Shown one piece after another: positions 19,275 to 27,303 of a stretch of 64,000 nt of DNA. Every line of letters starts with the position of its first letter. Position 1 is the first letter of the stretch. A program made the translations under genes and the position numbers. The notes beneath the pieces are model-generated. The model searched no databases, was not told where the DNA came from, and saw nothing but the letters and a program-made list of their open reading frames with translations. The DNA is from an uncultured Sutterella sp. (GTDB lineage Bacteria > Pseudomonadota > Gammaproteobacteria > Burkholderiales > Burkholderiaceae_F), in assembly GCA_900544345.1 (NCBI GenBank), contig UQUR01000008.1, positions 1 to 64,000 of the forward strand, in the 5' to 3' direction.

Positions 19275-20222
19275 CTAAAATCGAACTCCCAAAATAGCGA
19301 GCGTCAGTGGAATCAAAATAGCTGAGAGCATAGTAGAAACGAAAATAGCGTTACTGGCTGCGCCCTCTTCACTTCGAAATTCTGAGGCCATCAAATACAC
19401 ATTGATAGCAACAGGTAGCGCAGCGGTGAGCACGCAAGCGTTGGTTGTCATCTCATCAAGTCCGATGAAACAGGCAAAAATATAAACAAGAATTGGATGG
19501 ACGATGATCTTAAGGCTTGAGATTGCAAGTCCTTTAGGCAGTGCGGCTGAAAAGCTATGCTGAGCCAAGCCCATACCGACGACAATTAATGCAATAGGAG
19601 TAGTCGCCAAAGAGATGTAGTCTAGCGTTCGCAGAGCAAAATCAGGTAGAGCCCAGCCTGTTAGTCCCCAGGCACTTCCAGTAATGATGCCGAGCACGAC
19701 CGGATTTTTTAAAACTTTAAGTAACGAGCGAAAAATTTTTCCCCAATCTTTAAAGTTTTTGCTCTGACCGAATTCAACGCTTGCAATTGCCGAAGCCCAA
19801 AGTAACAACACGCTGAATATGATCAATAAACTGATGGTTGGCATCGCTTCATTGCCAAGACTGACTTGCACGATGGGGACACCGAGCTGAACATTGTTGC
19901 CAAAGATGGCCGCCATGCCGAAAATAGTCTTGCCGGTATTGTCGAGCTTGAAAAAGCGCCCCAGCCCTCTGCCTAAACAATAGACAAAAATGCAGGAACC
20001 AAAAAAAGCAATAAGTACCCGCCAATCCACAGGGGGCATTTTTGACAGATCACTCATTAGCGAAAAAAGCATCGCCGGCATTAAAAAGCGAAAGGTAAAG
20101 CTCGAGAGTGCATGAACGATATTTTGCTCAAAAAGTCTGCACTTAATCAGCACCCAGCCCAAAATAACCAGTAGAAAAAGTGGTAAACAGAGGTTAAGGT
20201 GATAAAGAAAAAGGTCAAACAT
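19275..20222 (-). CDS. AEC family transporter (auxin efflux carrier fold)
   Basis: A 315-residue membrane protein with about ten hydrophobic segments in the two-halves arrangement of the AEC/BART superfamily. The sequence AAIFGNNVQLGVPIVQ in the first half and SALPVAIN-like LTAALPVAINVYLMA in the second are typical. Characterised relatives such as MdcF and MleP move malonate, malate or other organic acids, so organic-acid transport is likely but unproven. I prefer the ATG at 20222; the frame opens further upstream at a TTG that would run into the preceding gene. It is 7 bp downstream of the RluA-type gene, likely co-transcribed. Confidence 0.85.
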   Translation of the reverse strand: MFDLFLYHLNLCLPLFLLVILGWVLIKCRLFEQNIVHALSSFTFRFLMPAMLFSLMSDLSKMPPVDWRVLIAFFGSCIFVYCLGRGLGRFFKLDNTGKTIFGMAAIFGNNVQLGVPIVQVSLGNEAMPTISLLIIFSVLLLWASAIASVEFGQSKNFKDWGKIFRSLLKVLKNPVVLGIITGSAWGLTGWALPDFALRTLDYISLATTPIALIVVGMGLAQHSFSAALPKGLAISSLKIIVHPILVYIFACFIGLDEMTTNACVLTAALPVAINVYLMASEFRSEEGAASNAIFVSTMLSAILIPLTLAILGVRF

Positions 20223-20229
20223 AACGAAA

Positions 20230-21744
20230 CTAAAATGGGCAGGGAGCCTCAATCGTTAAAAGTTGACCCGTCGAAGGGTGAATAAAGCGAATAGCCTCAG
20301 CGTGCAGATAAAGCCTATCGGAAGGGTGTCCGTAAAGATCGTCGCCGACAATTGCACAGCCAAGTCCCTCGGCATGCGCTGCATGAAGCCTTAATTGGTG
20401 TGTGCGTCCAGTTTTTGGATAAAAAGCGACTCGAGCTTGTCCTTTCTCATTGATATTGAGGACTTTAAAGAGTGTTTCTGCGGGCTTGCCGTACGTGTAT
20501 TCAATCATTTGCCTCGGTCGCTCATAAGGATTTAGGCATAAAGGCAGACTGATTTCTCCCTCATTTTTTTTAGGAGTTTTTTCAAGTAATGCTATGTAGC
20601 GTTTACGAACACTTCCATGGGCAAAGGCAGCTTGAAGCGCTTTATGGGTCTCTTTATTTTTTGCAAAAAGCAAAACGCCGGAAGTTGCCATATCCAGACG
20701 GTGCAGTAACATTGGTCCAGTTGCCTGCGGATAAAGCTTCATAGCGATTGAGTATAAGTCGTTGACGGGAAGTTTTCCCGGAACTGAGAGCATGCCGGCG
20801 GGCTTATTAAAAGCAACAAGATCGTTATCTTCATAAACAATGTCAGGCTCCCAGTTTTTAAAAGTATTTAATGCCAGCTGATTTTTTTCAAGACGCTCGC
20901 CTTCTAAGAAAAACTCTAAAAGCTTTTCATGACGCTCACGCGTGAAAGCATAAAAGGTACCCTCTCCACGGGCATCGTAGCTAGCAACCGGTCCCCACCA
21001 AAATTGTCCCATTGCAATAGGTGTGACACCCTCACAATAAGCCTCATTAAGCAAGGCAGGCAGTGCTGATCTCAAAATGGCTTTCAGTAAATCTTCTCGG
21101 TTAAGGTAGCCGGATAATAATTCAAGAAGTGAGGCTGAACGCAGTGTTTTATTTTGAATTCGAATGCTTTCAAGACGTCTTTTCCACTCGTTTTCAACTG
21201 CGACATGAGTGCGGTGCTGAAAATCTGATCGTGCAGCTTCTTCTGCTTGAAGGGCAAGAATGTACTTTAGCTTTAAGCGCTCAAGCTCGCCCGAATCAAA
21301 TTGACTCGATGCAATCAGAGCCTGTCGATTAAATACCCCGCTTGCACGCTGTTGCTGACGGTGCTCTTTTCGAGCTCTGGCTTCATCTTTGAATCGAAGA
21401 TATTTTTCCTGAGCCTGGAGTTTTTCCTCAAAAGCCTTTTCAATGCGTTCGGTATTAAGTGGCTTGAGCTTTTCAGCAGGCAACTGCTGCCAAAATGTTT
21501 TTTCAAAATAAGAATCAGGAGTGTCAAATTGGTCGCAGGCTGTAATAAAGCCCAGGCTCTGGTCAGCTAAACGGCAAACCAGAACAGCAACCAGGCGACC
21601 GGCCTGGTTGTGGGCAAATTCATCCAAATGTTCGCGCACTAGGCGCGCTGCCTCAATGACTGACGGATGAGGGCTGTAGTGATACGGGTAGGTGAGCACG
21701 CCGGCGTTATCAACGTCAGTACAATGCTCGAGCTTTTTAAACAT
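20230..21744 (-). CDS. RluA-family pseudouridine synthase with long N-terminal extension
   Basis: A 504-residue protein. Only the C-terminal 210 residues are the RluA-type catalytic domain, with HRLDMATSG near residue 349 (catalytic Asp) and GRTHQLRLHAAH. The first 290 residues hold a charged coiled-coil stretch (about 85-215) and a segment GPVASYDARGEGTFYAF near 260 that occurs in this long subfamily. RNA target unknown; the subfamily exists in other Gram-negatives, and the extension may direct substrate choice. No S4 domain is seen. The downstream AEC transporter gene is on the same strand. Confidence 0.85.
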   Translation of the reverse strand: MFKKLEHCTDVDNAGVLTYPYHYSPHPSVIEAARLVREHLDEFAHNQAGRLVAVLVCRLADQSLGFITACDQFDTPDSYFEKTFWQQLPAEKLKPLNTERIEKAFEEKLQAQEKYLRFKDEARARKEHRQQQRASGVFNRQALIASSQFDSGELERLKLKYILALQAEEAARSDFQHRTHVAVENEWKRRLESIRIQNKTLRSASLLELLSGYLNREDLLKAILRSALPALLNEAYCEGVTPIAMGQFWWGPVASYDARGEGTFYAFTRERHEKLLEFFLEGERLEKNQLALNTFKNWEPDIVYEDNDLVAFNKPAGMLSVPGKLPVNDLYSIAMKLYPQATGPMLLHRLDMATSGVLLFAKNKETHKALQAAFAHGSVRKRYIALLEKTPKKNEGEISLPLCLNPYERPRQMIEYTYGKPAETLFKVLNINEKGQARVAFYPKTGRTHQLRLHAAHAEGLGCAIVGDDLYGHPSDRLYLHAEAIRFIHPSTGQLLTIEAPCPF

Positions 21745-21799
21745 ATTTCAATCAAAAATTCTCTTTATCCGAAAGTCTAGCAAAAGAGAGAATACAACA

Positions 21800-21835
21800 C
21801 GAAAAAAGGCTCCGCTAGAAGCTGCAGAGCCTTTG
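21800..21835 (-). terminator. Terminator of fhs (minus strand)
   Basis: AAAGGCTC (21805-21812) pairs with GAGCCTTT (21827-21834). Read on the minus strand the stem is followed by TTTTTTCG. It lies 27-60 bp beyond the fhs stop codon and just upstream of the RluA-type gene. Confidence 0.85.
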
Positions 21836-21860
21836 GGAAATGAGAAAAACTAGTCAGACA

Positions 21861-23507
21861 TTAAGAGAGTCCAACAATTTTTCCGTTAACAACATCGATG
21901 CGAAGCGCGGCTGGTTGTTTGGGTAAACCCGGCATACGCATAATAGCCCCTGTTGTTGCTACTACAAAACCGGCACCAGCATTTAAAATCAGGCGTTCAA
22001 CAGGCAGGGTGAAGCCCTTGGGGGCACCTAACCAAGTGGGTTCGTGTGATAAAGAGTAAGGCGTTTTAGCCACACAAACGGGTAAACGATCAAAACCCAA
22101 CTCTTGAATTTGCTTCCAATCTTTTTTCGCAGCGGAAGATAACTCAATATCTTTAGCACCGTAAACGTTAACGGCAAGCTTTTCCAATTTGGTGAGCACA
22201 TCATCATCTGGCTCATAGGAATAGTGCAAAGGTTTGGTTTCTCCAGCTGCTGCTTGCATTACGGCACGAGCCAATTCCACAGCACCTTCTCCACCTTTAC
22301 TGAAGCCATCGCAGACCGCAAAACGAACACCTTTTTCTGCACAGCGGTTACGGATAATTTCAATTTCTTCGTCAGTGTCGGTAGCAAAGTGGTTTAAGCT
22401 CACCACAATTTCAGGTCCGAAATGCTTTAAATTCTCAATGTGGGCATCCAAATTGCATAGACCTTTTCTCAAAGCTTCTGGATTTGGCTTGCCAATATCG
22501 GCAAGAGGAACTAAACCGTGCCACTTCAAAGCTTTGGTCGAGGTCACTAATACAATGACAGAAGGATTAAGGCCGGCGGCACGGCACTTTATGTTGATGA
22601 ACTTTTCAGCACCTAAATCGCTGCCGAATCCTGCTTCTGTAATCGCCCAGTCACCCAAGGTCAAGGCTGCTTTAGTTGCTACGACAGAATTGCAACCGTG
22701 GGCAATATTGGCAAAGGGGCCGCCGTGCACGAAAGCAAGGTTACCTTCAATCGTTTGAACAAGATTGGGTTTCATCGCTTCCAAAAGCAGGGCCATTAAA
22801 GCACCCGTTGCACCTAATTCCTTACAGGTGTAGGCCGAGCCGTCGCGTTTGATGCCGATAACAAGACGATCGATGCGGGCACGTAGGTCATCAAGGTCGT
22901 TTGCTAGGCACAACACAGCCATAAGTTCGCTGGCAACAGTGATATCAAAACCGGTTTCGGTCGGAATGCCGTTTGCAGGACCGCCCAACCCTGTGATGAT
23001 ATTGCGCAGCATGCGGTCATTGACGTCCAAAACACGACGCCAAATGACAGTCTTTAAATCCACTTGTCTTTGATGGCGGGCATTGTCAATCATAGCGGCC
23101 AAAAGGTTATTGGTAGCAGTGATTGCGTGGAAGTCACCTGTAAAGTGCAGGTTAATGGATTCCATCGGAAGTACTTGGGAGTATCCGCCGCCGGCGGCTC
23201 CGCCTTTCATACCAAAGCAGGGGCCGAGCGAGGGCTCGCGCAGTGCAACAACAGCTTTTTCACCCAAGCGTTTTAAACCTTGAGTTAGTGCGATAGATGT
23301 TGTGGTTTTGCCGGAACCAGCAGGCATGCCGGAAGTGGCCGTGACCAAAATAAGTTTACCGTGAGGCTTACGGTCTTTGTGTAGGCAAACTTTGGCCTTG
23401 TCACGTCCATAGGGTTCAAACTCATCGTCAGACAAGCTGGCACTGTGAGCTAAGTCATCAATGCGAATCAATTTCGCCTCTTGGGCGATTTCGATATCAG
23501 ATTTCAT
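21861..23507 (-). CDS. fhs: Formate--tetrahydrofolate ligase
   Basis: A 548-residue ligase making 10-formyl-THF from formate, THF and ATP, feeding purine and one-carbon metabolism. The signature GMKGGAAGGGY, REPSLGP, LHFTGDFHAI and WRRVLDVNDR are all present. The phosphate loop reads MPAGSGKTTT, where many homologues have TPAGEGKTTT, so a Glu is replaced by Ser. I start at the ATG at 23507, which has TTTGGAGAG upstream; an in-frame upstream extension would be hydrophobic and unconserved. It has a long leader with two hairpins (23556-23615) and its own terminator. Confidence 0.95.
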   Translation of the reverse strand: MKSDIEIAQEAKLIRIDDLAHSASLSDDEFEPYGRDKAKVCLHKDRKPHGKLILVTATSGMPAGSGKTTTSIALTQGLKRLGEKAVVALREPSLGPCFGMKGGAAGGGYSQVLPMESINLHFTGDFHAITATNNLLAAMIDNARHQRQVDLKTVIWRRVLDVNDRMLRNIITGLGGPANGIPTETGFDITVASELMAVLCLANDLDDLRARIDRLVIGIKRDGSAYTCKELGATGALMALLLEAMKPNLVQTIEGNLAFVHGGPFANIAHGCNSVVATKAALTLGDWAITEAGFGSDLGAEKFINIKCRAAGLNPSVIVLVTSTKALKWHGLVPLADIGKPNPEALRKGLCNLDAHIENLKHFGPEIVVSLNHFATDTDEEIEIIRNRCAEKGVRFAVCDGFSKGGEGAVELARAVMQAAAGETKPLHYSYEPDDDVLTKLEKLAVNVYGAKDIELSSAAKKDWKQIQELGFDRLPVCVAKTPYSLSHEPTWLGAPKGFTLPVERLILNAGAGFVVATTGAIMRMPGLPKQPAALRIDVVNGKIVGLS

Positions 23508-23529
23508 GAGACTCTCCAAAAGATAAAAG

Positions 23530-23615
23530 AAAAAAACAAAAACAAAACCCACACAGTCTCAATGAGTAAAACTCAACGAGACAGAGAGCAGACAAGGGAT
23601 TCTGAAGTTGTCTGC
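23530..23615 (-). promoter_or_regulatory. fhs leader with two hairpins and T-rich tract (putative attenuator)
   Basis: Read on the minus strand, GCAGACAA pairs with TTGTCTGC (23608-23615 with 23588-23595). A second hairpin GTCTC..TGAGT-TTT-ACTCA..GAGAC spans 23556-23582. The second hairpin is followed, after a few bases, by a long T-rich tract down to 23526, just before the fhs ribosome-binding site. The arrangement resembles a transcription attenuator. I could not match it to the ZTP or THF riboswitch consensus. The remainder of this 302-bp divergent gap (23616-23800) shows nothing further I can name. Confidence 0.4.
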
Positions 23616-23809
23616 AGGATAATTTTTGATGGGAAAAGTATGCCTGAAAATTAGCTTGTAGCGTATAGAGCATCAAATATTTTTCCTTCTGACAAAGCAT
23701 TTTCTCTGTATTTTTGATTTGAGTTGGATTTCGTTAATCTGTTTAGCGTTAGACTTAAAAAGTATGGCAGCTCGTTCTGTTGTTTGGTTTCTTGAATAAG
23801 GAGAGTTTT

Positions 23810-25219
23810 ATGTGGGATCTGCTATTGAAAGGCGCCACAGTTGTTGACCCGCTAAATCGCATTGAGGCGGTCAGAGATGTGGCAATTGAAAACGGCCAGA
23901 TTGCTGAGGTGGGAGTGGATCTCCCCGGGGGCGCTGCCCGAGTAGTCGAGGATTATGCCGGTAAAGTGCTTCAGCCCGGTATAGTGGACAGTCACGTGCA
24001 CCTAGGTGAAATGTGGGGCTCTCCTTTTGGTTTTAAGATGCTAGCTATGGCCGGTGTGACTACGGCTTTGGATATGGCAGGTCCCTTAGATAATGTTTTA
24101 AAGAATATTCCAATTTATGGAGCAGGTATTAACTGCGCCATTCTTCAGTTTGCCTCGCCTCCGTTTACCTTTAAGACCAATGAACCTTCTAAAGCAGAAA
24201 TGGATGCGCTTATTGATCAGTCCATGAAGGAAGGTGCTTTGGGCGTGAAGCTTTTGGGCGGACATTATCCGTTAAAGCCCTCAGTATCTTCTTTACTAAT
24301 TAAAACCGCATTGCAACACGGAGCCTACATCGCTTGGCATGCAGGTACAAGTGAACATGGCTCTAACATTGAAGGTATGCGTGAAGCTGTCGAGTTGAGC
24401 CAAGGCAATTTCTTGCACTTGGCCCACATTAACGCTTACTGCCGCGGAGCCATTCGTCCTGAATTGGAAGAAACCAAGGAGGCAATTGACTTACTTTTAG
24501 CTAATGATCATATTCATTGCGAAAGTTATATCTCTCCGCGCAACGGAACGCGCCTGACTTGTTTCGAAAATGGCAAAGTGCAGTCCAAGGTAACGGGCAA
24601 CTGCTTGAAGCGGTTTGGCTTTACAGATGATCGTGAGGGTATTGAAGCGGCATTTAAGGCTAACAAGGTTTGGGCGGTTTATGATGCGGGCGGCTACTCT
24701 GACCTCGTGACAGGTGAAGAAGGGCTGAAGCTTTGGAAAGAAAATAACACCGATGTGGGCGGATCCTTTAACGTTAATCCTCCGCTTCCTCGTGTGTGGT
24801 TAGCTCAAGCAAAACGCCCTGACGGCAGCTTTGTGGTTGATGCGATATCCACCGATGGCGGCTGCATTCCGCGTAATGTGATCCTGCAACAAGGGCTCTC
24901 TCTTGTGAAGTTAGGCATTCTGACTTTGTCAGAATTTGCTGCTAAGACTTCGCTAAATCCCGCTCGTATGCTGCGGCTGAAGAGTAAGGGCCATTTGAGC
25001 GTAGGGGCAGATGCTGATATAACGATTTATGACTATGATACGCAAAAACCAGTAGCTACTTTTGTCAAGGGTAAGACTGTGTTTAAGAATGGTCATGTCT
25101 ACGGTACAAACGGGACGGTTATCTGTACGCAGTACGGTGAAGAGTTCGTTAAAGGGAAAGGTATCCAGACACTAGTCGTGGATCCCGGAGAACCGGTGGC
25201 GCCTCGCTTTGTGGTCTAA
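23810..25219 (+). CDS. Amidohydrolase (dihydroorotase/hydantoinase-like)
   Basis: A 469-residue metal-dependent amidohydrolase. The TIM-barrel motif PGIVDSHVHLG gives metal ligands His62 and His64. Lys147 in GVKLLGG is placed like the carbamylated bridging lysine, His177 (AWHAGT) and His206 (LAHINA) follow, and the catalytic Asp is in DAISTDGGC. The C-terminal segment SVGADADITIYD is the usual composite-domain return. It differs enough from PyrC and D-hydantoinase that the cyclic amide substrate cannot be named. AAGGAGAG precedes the ATG at 23810. It is divergent from fhs, and followed by a strong hairpin. Confidence 0.82.
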   Translation: MWDLLLKGATVVDPLNRIEAVRDVAIENGQIAEVGVDLPGGAARVVEDYAGKVLQPGIVDSHVHLGEMWGSPFGFKMLAMAGVTTALDMAGPLDNVLKNIPIYGAGINCAILQFASPPFTFKTNEPSKAEMDALIDQSMKEGALGVKLLGGHYPLKPSVSSLLIKTALQHGAYIAWHAGTSEHGSNIEGMREAVELSQGNFLHLAHINAYCRGAIRPELEETKEAIDLLLANDHIHCESYISPRNGTRLTCFENGKVQSKVTGNCLKRFGFTDDREGIEAAFKANKVWAVYDAGGYSDLVTGEEGLKLWKENNTDVGGSFNVNPPLPRVWLAQAKRPDGSFVVDAISTDGGCIPRNVILQQGLSLVKLGILTLSEFAAKTSLNPARMLRLKSKGHLSVGADADITIYDYDTQKPVATFVKGKTVFKNGHVYGTNGTVICTQYGEEFVKGKGIQTLVVDPGEPVAPRFVV

Positions 25220-25231
25220 CATTGAAATTAA

Positions 25232-25261
25232 AGGAGGATGCAGTTCTGTCTGCATCCTCCT
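25232..25261. terminator. Strong hairpin after the amidohydrolase gene
   Basis: AGGAGGATGCAG and CTGCATCCTCCT form a perfect 12-bp stem with a 6-nt loop, 12 bp after the amidohydrolase stop. It lacks a T tract on the plus strand, so it is either an unusual terminator or a 3'-end stabiliser. Confidence 0.6.
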
Positions 25262-25294
25262 ATGAAGCATCTGTCAGTTGTATTTGCGCAGGGC

Positions 25295-25468
25295 AAAAAA
25301 AAATGAACCTCAGTCGTCAGATCAGAGGTTCTCAAGGGTCGGTTTTCATTGCTTAAATGATTCAACTAATCCACCCGCGACATTGTGTCGAAACAATGAT
25401 TCAAGCGCCAACATTATGAGTTAATGTCATAATCATTATTTATTTTTTGATGATTAAAGAGCTGTCAA
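25295..25468 (-). ncRNA. Candidate small RNA on the minus strand
   Basis: In the 441-bp gap before gltS the minus strand shows a terminator: GAACCTC (25331-25325) pairs with GAGGTTC (25311-25305), followed by A then nine T (25303-25295). No minus-strand gene lies upstream to use it. A TTGACA (minus strand, 25468-25463) with a weak AAATAA 17 bp downstream (25445-25440) could start a transcript near 25433, giving about 140 nt. Within it is a small hairpin CATTGT-N6-ACAATG (25381-25398). No known RNA family was recognised. The rest of the gap (25469-25650) shows nothing definite. Confidence 0.35.
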
Positions 25469-25660
25469 CAGAAATTAAAATGTTCAACTAGGTCTCTTTT
25501 TCTCAAGTTCCTACGGTATTTCCCTCAGAACTTCAAAAATTAATTCAGTAATTCCTCTTCCTCTAAGTACTTTCTCCCACACTTTGGCTTTTTCATCAAT
25601 CGAACTCGAGCTATTGTCTTAAATCAATATATTGTTTTTAAATTAACAATGGGGGTCAAA

Positions 25661-26908
25661 ATGGACTTTGAATTAAAGGACGGTCTGTGGATTCTCAACA
25701 TTAATATGATTCAAAGCCTGGCTTTGGCGGTAGTGACCTACTATCTTGGAGTTTGGGTGAAAAGCAAGATTTCTCTTCTGGAGCGCCTTTCTATGCCGAG
25801 CCCAGTTGTCGGCGGCATGATTTTAGCCATTATTTTGTCGATTCTTCAGGGATCGGAGATTTTGGTTGTCCATTTTGATTCAACTTTGCAGACCTTATTG
25901 ATGCTTGCCTTTTTTACAACGATTGGCATGATGGCGAGCATTAAAGTTGTAAAACAAGGTGGAAAGCTTTTGGTTGGTTTTTTGGTGTCGGTCTCTGTTT
26001 TGGCAGTTTTGCAAAATGTTTTAGGGATGTCCTTAGCTGCTTTGATGGGGTTGGATAAACATTATGGGATTTTAACCGGCGCAGTTTCCATGATGGGAGG
26101 GCTTGGTACATCTGCTGCATTTGGTCCGTATTTTGAGCAAACCTATGGTATTACGGGTGCGACAGCCGTTGCCATTACGTCCGCAACTTTTGGAATGGCT
26201 GCAGCATTAATTTTGGGCGGTCCGTTTGGTGAGTGGCTGATCAGACGCTATAAAATCCATACGCCGCAGCCAGTTGGCGAGCCTGAACCGTCTTTGCATA
26301 TTCCCAGTGATTTGCAAGCTGACATCGTAGCAAAAGAAGCCGGACATAAACCATCTTTCACTGACGAATTGATGAAAGCTGGGGGCTTGGTAGCGGTCTG
26401 TATGGCTTTGGGAAGTATTGTCTCTGAGTTTTTAGGACAATTTATCACTTTGCCGGCTTATATCGGTTCAATGATTGTGGCTGCGATTGTGCGCAATCTG
26501 ATGGATTGTACGAAAAGTCTTAGGATTGACGGTGTCGGTCTTAATGCAGTAGCCGATATTAGTCTGGTGCTTTTTGTGACGATGGCGGTTAATAGTTTGA
26601 AGTTAGCCGAATTAGTAAACCTAGCCATTCCGATGTTGGTGATTTTGCTTGCCCAGGCCGTTCTTGTACTAATCTTTTCGTGGTTTTTCATTTTCCTGCT
26701 TTTTGGAAAGAATTATGACACCGTGATGCTCAGCGTCGGCGGAGTCGGGTTTTCAATGGGGTCAACCGCAAACGGATTGGCGGTGATGCAGGCCTTGTCG
26801 GAAAAATATGGATCCAATGCGCGTGCTTGGTTAATTGTTAGCCTCGTCGGTGCTTTCCTCATTGACCTAATCAATGCGGTGATCATTACTTACATGGGCA
26901 CACTTTAA
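25661..26908 (+). CDS. gltS: Sodium/glutamate symporter GltS
   Basis: A 415-residue inner-membrane carrier with about ten to twelve membrane segments and two re-entrant loops. The paired conserved motifs SMMGGLGTSAAFG (first half) and VGGVGFSMGSTANGLAVMQ (second half) are diagnostic for the ESS/GltS family of Na+-driven glutamate importers. A cytoplasmic hydrophilic linker (about residues 200-245) joins the halves. I use the ATG at 25661 with GGGGG upstream; an ATG at 25649 is possible. A glutamate importer fits the amino-acid-based metabolism suggested by neighbouring genes. Confidence 0.94.
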   Translation: MDFELKDGLWILNINMIQSLALAVVTYYLGVWVKSKISLLERLSMPSPVVGGMILAIILSILQGSEILVVHFDSTLQTLLMLAFFTTIGMMASIKVVKQGGKLLVGFLVSVSVLAVLQNVLGMSLAALMGLDKHYGILTGAVSMMGGLGTSAAFGPYFEQTYGITGATAVAITSATFGMAAALILGGPFGEWLIRRYKIHTPQPVGEPEPSLHIPSDLQADIVAKEAGHKPSFTDELMKAGGLVAVCMALGSIVSEFLGQFITLPAYIGSMIVAAIVRNLMDCTKSLRIDGVGLNAVADISLVLFVTMAVNSLKLAELVNLAIPMLVILLAQAVLVLIFSWFFIFLLFGKNYDTVMLSVGGVGFSMGSTANGLAVMQALSEKYGSNARAWLIVSLVGAFLIDLINAVIITYMGTL

Positions 26909-26926
26909 AAATTTTTTAATAAGCCC

Positions 26927-26955
26927 TTGATTTTTTATTAAGGGCTCTATAAAAT
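26927..26955 (+). promoter_or_regulatory. Promoter of the tRNA-Ala/tRNA-Glu unit
   Basis: TTGATT (26927-26932) and TAAAAT (26950-26955) are spaced by 17 bp, putting the transcription start about 7 bp before tRNA-Ala. It overlaps an inverted repeat (AGCCCTT/AAGGGCT, 26922-26946) after gltS. Confidence 0.55.
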
Positions 26956-26968
26956 GCAAGACTCTTTC

Positions 26969-27044
26969 GGGGGTATAGCTCAGTTGGTAGAGCACTTGCA
27001 TGGCATGCAAGGGGTCAGCGGTTCGAATCCGCTTACCTCCACCA
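26969..27044 (+). tRNA. tRNA-Ala (anticodon GGC)
   Basis: A 76-nt tRNA with acceptor stem GGGGGTA/TACCTCC, discriminator A and encoded CCA (27042-27044). The anticodon stem CTTGC/GCAAG encloses ATGGCAT, giving anticodon GGC. D arm AGCTCAGTTGGTAGAGC and T loop GGTTCGAATCC are canonical. Confidence 0.97.
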
Positions 27045-27057
27045 AAAAATGATTTGC

Positions 27058-27133
27058 GTCTCCATCGTCTAGAGGCCTAGGACACGACCCTTTCACGGTC
27101 GGTACCGGGGTTCGAATCCCCGTGGGGACGCCA
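27058..27133 (+). tRNA. tRNA-Glu (anticodon TTC)
   Basis: A 76-nt tRNA with acceptor stem GTCTCCA/TGGGGAC, discriminator G and encoded CCA (27131-27133). The anticodon stem CGACC/GGTCG encloses CTTTCAC, giving anticodon TTC. It is 13 bp after tRNA-Ala and shares its promoter and terminator. Confidence 0.97.
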
Positions 27134-27140
27134 GCATATC

Positions 27141-27177
27141 ATCTCATACCGCATCAAGCAGTATGAGATTTTTTATT
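27141..27177 (+). terminator. Terminator of the tRNA-Ala/tRNA-Glu unit
   Basis: ATCTCATAC (27141-27149) pairs with GTATGAGAT (27161-27169), followed by TTTTTTATTT. Confidence 0.88.
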
Positions 27178-27248
27178 TCTACTTTCAATAAAACAATTCC
27201 AAAGCGGATTTAATCGCTGTTCTTTTTTAGCATATTTTCTAAACAAAT

Positions 27249-27282
27249 GGGATATTAACCAGCAGAGTCCAGTTAATATCCC
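27249..27282 (-). terminator. Hairpin downstream of the SGNH hydrolase gene
   Basis: GGGATATTAAC and GTTAATATCCC form a perfect 11-bp stem with a 12-nt loop. It is 22 bp beyond the minus-strand stop codon at 27304; the following bases on that strand (ATTTGTTT) are moderately T-rich. Confidence 0.6.
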
Positions 27283-27303
27283 CATCATCACCGGTCAGGA
27301 AAT

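Noticed and set aside
23508..23810. ZTP or THF riboswitch upstream of fhs
   Set aside because: I searched by eye for the conserved core sequences and did not find them; only generic hairpins are present.
26922..26946. AGCCCTT/AAGGGCT inverted repeat after gltS as a terminator
   Set aside because: The T run is in the loop and not after the stem; the region also contains the tRNA promoter elements. It may still slow transcription.
26969..27133. tRNA pair as an integration site of a mobile element
   Set aside because: No integrase, no direct repeat of a tRNA 3' end, and no phage-like genes were found nearby.
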